Of a stretch of DNA of 64,000 nt, positions 57,959 through 64,000 are shown piece by piece. Within the stretch, counting starts at the first letter, position 1. The number at the start of each line of letters is the position of its first letter. Made by a program: the position numbers and the translations under genes. The notes below the pieces were generated by a model. The model was not told where the DNA came from and made no database searches. It saw nothing but the letters and a program-made list of their open reading frames with translations. The stretch comes from Nitrososphaerota archaeon. GTDB lineage: Archaea > Thermoproteota > Nitrososphaeria > Nitrososphaerales > Gagatemarchaeaceae. The stretch lies in assembly GCA_029785615.1 (NCBI GenBank), contig JAFLZH010000002.1, positions 91,214-155,213 of the forward strand, in the 5' to 3' direction.

Positions 57959-58504
57959 TTGAGTTCAGCGTCCCAGAAGAGCACGAAGGCCAAGAAGAGA
58001 GGGGCCAAGGTGGTCGAAGAGATGGAGAAGACGGTCAAGAAGGAAGTGAAGAGGGTGGAAAAGGCGGCGCACGAAACGCCGAAGAGGCCGAAGGCGAAGG
58101 CTCTGGGTCCGACAGGGAAGGTCCCCGCCGCCTCGGTCTTGTCCAGGCACGGGACGGAGATGATTGCGAGGGAGGGGAGAGGCTTCTCAATCGGCGAGCT
58201 GTCCGGCGCAGGGCTCACCCCGGCGGGGGCTGCGGAGTGGGGGGCGAGGGTCGACTACAGGAGAAGGAGTGTCATCGAATCGAACGTGAGCGCCCTCAAG
58301 GGGTGGGCCGCCCGGCCTGCTGCCGCGGCCAAGGCGGAGACCGAGCCTGAGAAGGCAGGCAGAGTCCTGGAGAGAGTCGGAGAGGAAGTGGTCGTGGAGG
58401 CTGAGAAGGCCGAGAAGGTTGTGAAGAGGGCGGCCAAGAAGGTCGAGAAGGGGGCCAAGCAGAAGCTTGAGAAGAAGCCCCGGGCCAAGAAGTCCGGGGC
58501 GTAG
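57959..58504 (+). CDS. large-subunit ribosomal protein eL13-like, with charged extensions
   Basis: Predicted 181-residue protein. The core GRGFSIGELSGAGLTPAGAA and ARVDYRRRSVIESNVSALKG is the eL13 signature. It is flanked by long Lys/Glu/Ala-rich helical stretches on both sides (for example KTVKKEVKRVEKAAHETPKR and KAEKVVKRAAKKVEKGAKQK), giving more than twice the core length. TTG 57959 lies about 30 nt after a gttttatcc box. Upstream in-frame sequence overlaps the tRNA and is non-coding. Confidence 0.8.
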   Translation: MSSASQKSTKAKKRGAKVVEEMEKTVKKEVKRVEKAAHETPKRPKAKALGPTGKVPAASVLSRHGTEMIAREGRGFSIGELSGAGLTPAGAAEWGARVDYRRRSVIESNVSALKGWAARPAAAAKAETEPEKAGRVLERVGEEVVVEAEKAEKVVKRAAKKVEKGAKQKLEKKPRAKKSGA

Positions 58505-58505
58505 C

Positions 58506-59417
58506 TCACTCCTCCGAGCGTATCGCCATGTACAGGTACTGCTGGGCGTAGCCTGCGTACCCGCCGAAGTAGCCTCTGACGGAGGCAGAAAGCCTCACGT
58601 AGTCCCCGGCGGCCATCCTGACCTTACCCTCGCGCTTCAGTCGCGCCCTGAGAGACGAGTCCATCAGCCGGGGGTACGACCGAGCCACCGCCCTCGCTAT
58701 CCACACGTCTATGGGGAAGGCCTCGTCCTTCCCGCACGAGTACAGGAGGACGCAGTCTGCCACCTTGGGCCCGACCCCCAGGAGCACCTTCTCCCCGAAC
58801 AGCTCCCTGAGGAGCAGCCTCCGCGACTCCTCGTAGGGGAGCGAAGCGACAGCGCTGAAGTCGACGTCCCCCCTCGCGACCGAAGCCGCGACTTTTTTGA
58901 GGAATGGCGCCCTGTACCCCAGGCCGCAACCCCGGAGGTCAGAGACGGTCGAACCGCCCAGCGCTTGGGGGCTAGGGAAGCGGTGGTAGACATCCCCCTC
59001 GAACTCGAAGGCCTCGCCGTACTTCGCGCAGACGGCCTCCACCATCTTCTCTATGCGAGGGATGTTGGCGTTGGTCGCCAGGACGAAGGACGCCAGGCAC
59101 TCCCATCTGTCCTGCCTGATCAGCCTGAGTCCATAGAACCGCTCCACGGCTCGGGTGATGGGGTCGTCCCTGGAGATAGAAGCGAGCACATGCTCTAGAT
59201 CCTCGTCCAGCCTGAAGTAGTCCGACACCCATGAAGCGCCGAGCGCGCCTGTACTGGACACGCACTTCAGGACGTCACCCTCCTGCCGCACCTTGAGCAC
59301 TCCGCCTCCGACGACCCCGTACCACCAGTCTCCCCTCCTGCTCCACCTGAACGCCTGCCCGCTGACGAGTGTGTGCTCCAGGCTGAACGGCGAGCTGATC
59401 GGCACGGTGAACTCCAT
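58506..59417 (-). CDS. ogg: 8-oxoguanine DNA glycosylase/AP lyase (OGG1 type)
   Basis: Predicted 303-residue HhH-GPD glycosylase of the OGG1 family, which excises 8-oxoguanine. The N-terminal domain has LVSGQAFRWSRRGDWWYGVV. The HhH-GPD core shows ECLASFVLATNANIPRIEKM, the catalytic Lys in LLGVGPKVADCVLLYS and the Asp in AFPIDVWIARAV. ATG 59417 gives the expected length. It is divergent from the aminotransferase at 59506. Confidence 0.93.
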   Translation of the reverse strand: MEFTVPISSPFSLEHTLVSGQAFRWSRRGDWWYGVVGGGVLKVRQEGDVLKCVSSTGALGASWVSDYFRLDEDLEHVLASISRDDPITRAVERFYGLRLIRQDRWECLASFVLATNANIPRIEKMVEAVCAKYGEAFEFEGDVYHRFPSPQALGGSTVSDLRGCGLGYRAPFLKKVAASVARGDVDFSAVASLPYEESRRLLLRELFGEKVLLGVGPKVADCVLLYSCGKDEAFPIDVWIARAVARSYPRLMDSSLRARLKREGKVRMAAGDYVRLSASVRGYFGGYAGYAQQYLYMAIRSEE

Positions 59418-59505
59418 CCCGGTGTGGCGGTTCGGTGCTCCCGCGCTGATATATCCTTGCGGATGGGATGCAGTTGAAATACATGCCCGGAGGCCGGGGA
59501 CACCC

Positions 59506-60810
59506 ATGCCTGGCTCCTATCCCGAGGCCACGCGGCGCTCGGGCAAGCTCTTCGAGCGGGCGAAGAAGGTGTTCGCAGGGGGGGTCAACCACAACGCCCG
59601 GTTCTACCAGCCCTACCCCCTTTTCGTGAGCAGGGCCGGGGCCCAGCACGTCTGGGACGCGGATGGGAACAGGTACACTGACTACTGGATGGGGCACATG
59701 GCCCTGATTCTCGGCCACTCGCCGAGGCCGGTTGTGGACGCGCTCCGCGGGCAGATCGGCCGCGGGACCCACTATGGGATGGGGAGCGGCCTCTCCGTCG
59801 AGCTCGCTGAGGAGATACAGAAGACGGTGCCCTGTGCGGAGATGATGCGCTTCTGCAACACTGGCGCTGAGGCTACCATGTACCTCGTGAGGCTCGCCAG
59901 GGGGTACACCGGCAAAAGGACAGTCATCAAGATGGCCGGAGGATGGCATGGTTACAACACGGAGCTGAACAAGGGGGTCCACAGGCCCTTCGACAAGTCG
60001 GAGAGCGCGGGCATCCTTGGAGAGGAGCAGGCATTCGTCAAGAACGTGAGGTTCAACGACCTGGGGGCGGCCGAGCATACGATCAAGGAGGCCGAAGGGG
60101 ACGCGGCTCTGATCTTCCTCGAGCCGGTGCTTGGGGCAGGGGGGTGCGTCCCGGCGGACCCAGACTACCTGAAGGGTCTGAGAGAGCTGGCGGACAGGCA
60201 CGGAGTGCTCCTCGCGTTCGACGAGATCATAACAGGCTTCCGCGTCTCGTTGGGCGGGGCGCAGGGATACTACGGGGTGACACCCGACCTAGCCTCCTTC
60301 GGGAAGATCGCAGGCGGGGGGCTCCCGCTCGGCCTGGTGGCTGGTCGGAAGGAGATCATCTCCCTCGCGGACCCGACGAGGAAGGAGAACTTCGTGTCGA
60401 TCGGCGGAGGGACGTTCTCGGAGAACCCCCTGAGCATGGCCGCGGGGCTCGCGACGGTGAGGCATCTGAGAAGGCACGCGGGGAGCGTCTATCCAATGCT
60501 CGACAAGGCAGGGAGAGGCATGAGGAAGGCGGTGGACAAGGTCTTCGCAGCCGAGGGCGTCGACGCGCACACCACAGGCCTGGGCTCGCTCTTCCTCACC
60601 CACTTCGGCGTGGCGCCCAAGAACGCCGAGGAGTCTGCAGAAGGGGACAAGAAGGCGAGGCTGGACTATTGCCTCGAGCTGATGACCAAGGGCATCTTCG
60701 TCCTCCCGGGGCACCCCGGAGGGATCTCGACGTGCCACACGCCACAGGACCTGAAGGAGTTCGTCGAGCAGAGCGGCAAGTTCGCCGCAAGGCTGTCCAA
60801 GGCAAGGTAA
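59506..60810 (+). CDS. hemL: glutamate-1-semialdehyde 2,1-aminomutase-like class III aminotransferase
   Basis: Predicted 434-residue class III PLP enzyme close to GSA aminomutase, the step that makes 5-aminolevulinate. Seen are VFAGGVNHNARFYQPYPLFV, MRFCNTGAEATMYLVRLARG, the PLP Asp in GVLLAFDEIITGFRVS and the PLP Lys in LASFGKIAGGGLPLGLVAGR. Heme use (CtaA, CtaB) fits, but no other tetrapyrrole genes are nearby, so another class III aminomutase role is possible. ATG 59506 lies about 28 nt after a gaaataca box. Confidence 0.82.
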   Translation: MPGSYPEATRRSGKLFERAKKVFAGGVNHNARFYQPYPLFVSRAGAQHVWDADGNRYTDYWMGHMALILGHSPRPVVDALRGQIGRGTHYGMGSGLSVELAEEIQKTVPCAEMMRFCNTGAEATMYLVRLARGYTGKRTVIKMAGGWHGYNTELNKGVHRPFDKSESAGILGEEQAFVKNVRFNDLGAAEHTIKEAEGDAALIFLEPVLGAGGCVPADPDYLKGLRELADRHGVLLAFDEIITGFRVSLGGAQGYYGVTPDLASFGKIAGGGLPLGLVAGRKEIISLADPTRKENFVSIGGGTFSENPLSMAAGLATVRHLRRHAGSVYPMLDKAGRGMRKAVDKVFAAEGVDAHTTGLGSLFLTHFGVAPKNAEESAEGDKKARLDYCLELMTKGIFVLPGHPGGISTCHTPQDLKEFVEQSGKFAARLSKAR

Positions 60811-60930
60811 GGACAAGGCGCCCTGCCCTCGTCATGTCAGGCTCCTGGCGGCTGCGGACGCCGCCGGCCCTGTTGTTGGAGAGGATGCTTTGCGCGTGCG
60901 CGGTTCACAAAAAGGCTGTAGGGAAAGTAC

Positions 60931-61536
60931 TCACTTTGAGACTTTCCCAAATCTTGCGTCTGCTTCCGACCAGTTGATTACGTTCCACCAAGCCTCGACG
61001 TATCTCGCTTTGTCGTTGAGGTACTGGGCATAAAACGAGTGCTCCCAGAGGTCTGAGCACACGATGACGTGCGCTTGTGCGATGTGGTTCAGATTGTGTT
61101 TCTCTACCTGAGATATGATGAGCTGTTCGCTGACCGGCTCGTAGATCAACATCGCCCAGCCGCTTCCCTCTACGGTCTTGGATGCGTCCGAGAACTGAGC
61201 CTTGAACTTGTCGAACCCGCCGAAGTCCTTGTTGATCTGGTCCGCGAGCTTCCCACCGGGGGCGCCACCGCCCTTGCCGGCAGGGGCCATGTTCGGCCAG
61301 AAGAGGGAGTGGAGTATGTGGCCGTCCGCGTTGAATCCGAAGTCTCGGAGCACCCCTTTGATGTCAATCTGGATCTCGCCCTTCCTGGCCTTCTCCAGCT
61401 TCTCCATCGCGGCGTTGGCCCCGCTGACGTAGCCCTGGTGGTGCTTGTCGTGGTGCAGAGTCATGATCTGCTTCGAGATGTGCGGCTCGAGCGCCTCGTA
61501 TGTGTAAGGCAGTGGTGGAAGTGTGTATGTCTTCAT
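60931..61536 (-). CDS. sodA: superoxide dismutase (Fe/Mn)
   Basis: Predicted 201-residue Fe/Mn SOD, which converts superoxide to peroxide and oxygen. All four metal ligands are seen: His in MTLHHDKHHQGYV and in DGHILHSLFWPNM, and Asp and His in CSDLWEHSFYAQY. The dimer and active-site segment WWNVINWSEADARF is normal. ATG 61536 lies about 31 nt from a minus-strand tttttacgc box. Supports an aerobic lifestyle. Bases 60811-60930 hold nothing recognised. Confidence 0.96.
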   Translation of the reverse strand: MKTYTLPPLPYTYEALEPHISKQIMTLHHDKHHQGYVSGANAAMEKLEKARKGEIQIDIKGVLRDFGFNADGHILHSLFWPNMAPAGKGGGAPGGKLADQINKDFGGFDKFKAQFSDASKTVEGSGWAMLIYEPVSEQLIISQVEKHNLNHIAQAHVIVCSDLWEHSFYAQYLNDKARYVEAWWNVINWSEADARFGKVSK

Positions 61537-61639
61537 CGGAGCGAGCCGAAGGCCATTGCGTAAAAATGTTGCCTTCAGGCGCACCCCCGACCCGCCGTCC
61601 CTGAGCCTGCCGGTCCCGGCCCGTCTGCTGTGATGACTT

Positions 61640-62305
61640 CTAGGCGGCGACCGACTGCTTCGATTTCTTGGCCCTGTCCCAGTCGTCGAGAAAGCGCTTC
61701 AGCCCCGAGTCAGTGAGGGGGTGCTGCATCATCTTCTCCATGACCTCGGGGGGCATCGTGGCGATGTCCGCCCCCACCTTCGCCGCTTCGAGGACGTGCT
61801 GCGGGTGCCTTATGCTCCCCACGAGGACCTCGGCCTTCATCCCGTAGTTGTCCCGGATCTTTACAAGGTCCTCCACCAGCTCCATCCCTCGCTGCCCTAT
61901 GTCGTCCAGCCTGCCTATGAACGGGCTGATGAAAGATGCCCCCGCCTTGGCGGCCAGGAGACCCTGGTTCGCCGAGAAGACGAGCGTCATGTTGACTCTC
62001 ATCCCCATGCCGCTTATGGCCTTCGTGGCCCTGAGGCCCTCCGGGATTATCGGTATCTTCACCACCACGTTGGGGGCTATGGTCGAGATCCTCTTGGCCT
62101 CGGCGACCATCCCGTCGAAGTCCGTGGCCACCACCTCGGCGCTCACGTCTCCCTTGACCTCCTTGCAGATCGCCGCTATGATCTCCTCGAACTCCCCCGG
62201 CTCCTTGGCCACCAGGGTGGGGTTCGTGGTGATCCCGTCGACCACCCCCATCTGGTTGAGCCTCCTTATCTGCGCCAGGTTAGCCGTGTCGAGGAAGAGC
62301 TTCAT
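61640..62305 (-). CDS. tal: transaldolase (TalC/MipB type)
   Basis: Predicted 221-residue small transaldolase. The Schiff-base Lys is in NVVVKIPIIPEGLRA. The start KLFLDTANLAQIRRLNQMGV, DGITTNPTLVAKE, ASFISPFIGRLDDIGQRGM and the C-terminal LTDSGLKRFLDDW are typical. It transfers dihydroxyacetone units in the non-oxidative pentose phosphate pathway; fructose-6-phosphate aldolase activity is a close alternative. It lies just downstream of transketolase and RPE on the same strand. Confidence 0.93.
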   Translation of the reverse strand: MKLFLDTANLAQIRRLNQMGVVDGITTNPTLVAKEPGEFEEIIAAICKEVKGDVSAEVVATDFDGMVAEAKRISTIAPNVVVKIPIIPEGLRATKAISGMGMRVNMTLVFSANQGLLAAKAGASFISPFIGRLDDIGQRGMELVEDLVKIRDNYGMKAEVLVGSIRHPQHVLEAAKVGADIATMPPEVMEKMMQHPLTDSGLKRFLDDWDRAKKSKQSVAA

Positions 62306-62338
62306 CGTGTCGGAGTTTTCGGGTTTTGATAATTAAGC

Positions 62339-63277
62339 CTACTGCCCCTTCAGCCCGAGGGCGGCCTGCTCGATGTTCGCCGCCGTCAGCCCGTACTTGC
62401 GGAGCAGCTCCCCTGCTTCGCCGCTCTCCCCGAAGGTGTCCATCACGCCGACGCGGCGCATGGGGACCGGATACTGCTCGCCGAGGACCTCTGCCACCGC
62501 AGAGCCCATCCCGCCCATGATGTTGTGTTCCTCGGCCGTCACCACCCGCCCGCAGCGCCGGGCGAGCTTGACCAGGACCTCGGAGTCTATGGGCTTGATG
62601 GTGTGCAGGTCCACCACCGACGCTGCTACCCCCTTCGCCTTGAGGGACTCGGCAGCCTTGAGCGCCTCGGGGACCATTATCCCGCAGGCGACTATGGCCA
62701 GGTCCCCTCCCTCCCTCAGGACATTTGCCCTGCCGAGCTCGTACTGGAAGCCGGCGTCGTAGACGACCGGGGTGGACGACCTCGTCAGCCGGACGTAGAA
62801 GGGCCCCGGGATGGCCGCTATCGCCTTGACGGAGGCCCTGGTGGAGACGGCGTCCGCGGGCACGATGACCTTCATCTTTGGCACCGCCCTCATTATCGCT
62901 ATGTCCTCGACCTGCTGGTGGGACGCCCCGTCGGGCCCCACGGAGATCCCTCCGTGCGAGCAGACGATCTTTACGTTGAGGTTCGGATACGCGATGTTGT
63001 TGCGTATCTGGTCCACCGACTTGCCCGGGACGAAGATGGCGTACGTCCCGGCGAAGGCGACCTTTCCGGCCAGGGCCATCCCCGCGGCGATGGAGACGAG
63101 GTTCTGTTCCGCGATCCCCACGTTGAAGAACCGCTCGGGGAACTTGCTCGCGAAGACCCCGGATTTCAGCGACCCCGTGGTGTCCGCCCCCACGACGACC
63201 ACATCGGGGTTGGTGGCCCCAAGGTCCAAGAGGGCCTCGCCGTAGGCGTCTCTCATGGCCGCGGTCTTCGAAAGCAT
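62339..63277 (-). CDS. tktB: transketolase, C-terminal subunit
   Basis: Predicted 312-residue pyrimidine-binding half of a split transketolase. Seen are VVVGADTTGSLKSGVFASKF, RFFNVGIAEQNLVSIAAGMA (with the catalytic Glu of GIAEQN), HGGISVGPDGASHQQVEDIA, FYVRLTRS and VVTAEEHNIMGGMGSAVAEV. It works with an N-terminal TPP-diphosphate subunit whose 3' end is probably at 63968-64000. ATG 63277 overlaps the rpe stop by one base (TAATG). Confidence 0.94.
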   Translation of the reverse strand: MLSKTAAMRDAYGEALLDLGATNPDVVVVGADTTGSLKSGVFASKFPERFFNVGIAEQNLVSIAAGMALAGKVAFAGTYAIFVPGKSVDQIRNNIAYPNLNVKIVCSHGGISVGPDGASHQQVEDIAIMRAVPKMKVIVPADAVSTRASVKAIAAIPGPFYVRLTRSSTPVVYDAGFQYELGRANVLREGGDLAIVACGIMVPEALKAAESLKAKGVAASVVDLHTIKPIDSEVLVKLARRCGRVVTAEEHNIMGGMGSAVAEVLGEQYPVPMRRVGVMDTFGESGEAGELLRKYGLTAANIEQAALGLKGQ

Positions 63278-63963
63278 TACGTCGGCCTCCGCGCCCTCTC
63301 GGCCTCTGCCTTCAGCACCGATATAGCTCTGACAGGGTCTTTCTTGGCGTATACCCCTGCGCCAGCCACTAGGACGTTCCCTCCCCTCTTCACGACCTCG
63401 CCCGCGTTCTCCGGCTCGACGCCTCCGTCGACCTCGATGTCCGTCCCCAGCCCCCGCTCCCTCACAAGGGTGCTCAGGCGCTGGAGCTTGGGCATCACGG
63501 ACATGTCCATCCTCTGGCCGCTGAACCCGGGGTTGACAGTCATTACCACCAGCGTTGATATCTTGTCCAGGCGGTCCGCGGCCCACTGTGGCAGGTCCGT
63601 CTGGGGCTTGATGGCGACGCCCACTTCCTTCCCCCTCGCCCTGACCGTCTTGTGGAGTTCGTCGAACATCCCGCCGTCGAGGACCTCGGCGTGGAACGTG
63701 AGGAGGTCAGACCCGGCGTCGAGGAACTTGTCGACGTATGCGTCAGGCCTGGCGATCATGAGATGGGTGTCGAACTTCAGGTCGGTAAGGTGCCTGAGCG
63801 CCTTCACGGTCCCTGGCCCGAAGGTGATGTTGGGGGCGAAGTTCCCGTCTATGACGTCGAGGTGAATCTGGTCGGCCTTCCCCTCGACAGATATCTCCAC
63901 CGCCCTCTCGAGGTTCCCAAGGTTCCAGGCGAGTACCGACGGGGCTATCCTGATCCCGTTCAT
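63277..63963 (-). CDS. rpe: ribulose-phosphate 3-epimerase
   Basis: Predicted 228-residue RPE, interconverting ribulose 5-phosphate and xylulose 5-phosphate. Motifs are APSVLAWNLGNLERAV, IHLDVIDGNFAPNITFGP with metal ligands His and Asp, FDTHLMIARPDAYVDKFLDA, MTVNPGFSGQRM and DIEVDGGVEPENAGEVVKRG. It is coupled to transketolase C downstream and to a partial gene upstream. An operon order tktN-rpe-tktC is inferred. Confidence 0.95.
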   Translation of the reverse strand: MNGIRIAPSVLAWNLGNLERAVEISVEGKADQIHLDVIDGNFAPNITFGPGTVKALRHLTDLKFDTHLMIARPDAYVDKFLDAGSDLLTFHAEVLDGGMFDELHKTVRARGKEVGVAIKPQTDLPQWAADRLDKISTLVVMTVNPGFSGQRMDMSVMPKLQRLSTLVRERGLGTDIEVDGGVEPENAGEVVKRGGNVLVAGAGVYAKKDPVRAISVLKAEAERARRPT

Positions 63964-63967
63964 CCCA

Positions 63968-64000
63968 TCACCCTAGCTCGCTCAGGACGTCACGGAGCTT
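63968..64000 (-). CDS. partial gene, C-terminus; probably transketolase N-terminal subunit
   Basis: The last ten codons (KLRDVLSELG) and stop of a gene that continues past the window edge. It ends 4 nt before the rpe start, so it is in the same operon. Its identity as the N-terminal transketolase subunit is inferred from the presence of the C-terminal subunit alone. Confidence 0.4.
   Translation of the reverse strand, partial: KLRDVLSELG

Noticed and set aside
62525..63865. Plus-strand open frame opposite transketolase and RPE, over 400 codons
   Set aside because: Antisense shadow with low-complexity Arg/Gly/Pro/Val composition and no recognisable domain; the opposite strand encodes two certain enzymes.
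1..64000. CRISPR arrays, rRNA genes, insertion sequences with transposases
   Set aside because: No regularly spaced direct repeats, rRNA-like sequence or transposase motifs were seen. The only mobile elements supported are the RadA intein and the tyrS insert.

Overview
This is a GC-rich archaeal chromosome segment. The archaeal and eukaryote-like information genes include RadA, a RadB-like recombinase, RIO2 kinase, an Lsm protein, eL13, an RqcH/NFACT protein and a tRNA-Tyr with the archaeal/eukaryal C1:G72 pair and several introns. Lipid and central genes (Ino1, cis-prenyltransferase, UbiA enzymes, DUF373) also fit Archaea. Genes are tightly packed. Most operon heads start at ATG, GTG or TTG about 26-30 nt after a TATA-like box, which implies mostly leaderless mRNAs. 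The best inference is a heterotrophic, aerobic relative of Nitrososphaeria (Thaumarchaeota): no ammonia-oxidation genes are visible, heme A synthesis (CtaA, CtaB) and an Fe/Mn SOD are present, and acyl-CoA oxidation genes are abundant.

Layout. 0.1-8.2 kb: amino-acid regulator, sugar kinase, ECF-type membrane protein, isocitrate dehydrogenase family, acylphosphatase, MarC, Fe-S assembly protein, PhoU-like regulator, CTP synthase. 8.2-14.4 kb: a thiamine module (ThiR-like regulator, S component, AIR-synthase-like protein), then nucleoside/deoxyribose catabolism (DeoC, ribokinase, nucleoside hydrolase) and RIO2. 14.4-18.1 kb: Lsm, RadB-like, EMC6-like, RqcH. 18.1-35.7 kb: a large acyl-CoA/CoA-thioester region (EtfD-like, EtfAB, acyl-CoA dehydrogenase, MmgE/PrpD, TrmB regulator with two matching operators, flavin/F420 oxidoreductase, UbiA, acetoacetyl-CoA synthetase, thiolase-like/DUF35 pair, true thiolase, BCAT, acyl-CoA ligase). 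35.8-44 kb: DUF373, cis-prenyltransferase, eL22-like, conserved unknowns, Nudix, PadR with its operator, Ino1, a large surface protein. 44-51.2 kb: intein-containing RadA, AsnRS, a ThiI-like paralog, glycosyltransferase, AMMECR1, Mut7-C. 54.3-64 kb: CtaA, thioredoxin, ThiI, CtaB, tRNA-Tyr, eL13, OGG-type glycosylase, GSA aminotransferase, SOD, and a non-oxidative pentose-phosphate operon (transketolase halves, RPE) with transaldolase.

The standout is 51.2-54.3 kb. The host tyrosyl-tRNA synthetase gene (minus strand) is reduced to an N-terminal piece that ends just after the HIGH-equivalent motif and a C-terminal piece that starts just before KMSKS. About 170 central residues are gone. In their place sits a roughly 2.5 kb, lower-GC insert on the opposite strand. 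It encodes a LAGLIDADG endonuclease-like protein and a complete, divergent TyrRS. The host therefore seems to depend on the TyrRS carried by the insert. This resembles a natural 'cleave-and-rescue' element: a nuclease plus a replacement for the essential gene it destroys. The host tRNA-Tyr, with three predicted introns, lies about 3.5 kb away.

Other notable points are an intein at the RadA Walker A site; a RadB-like gene with no usable start codon (a UAG sits where the leaderless start should be); and palindromic operators next to TrmB, PadR and ThiR regulators that suggest small local regulons.
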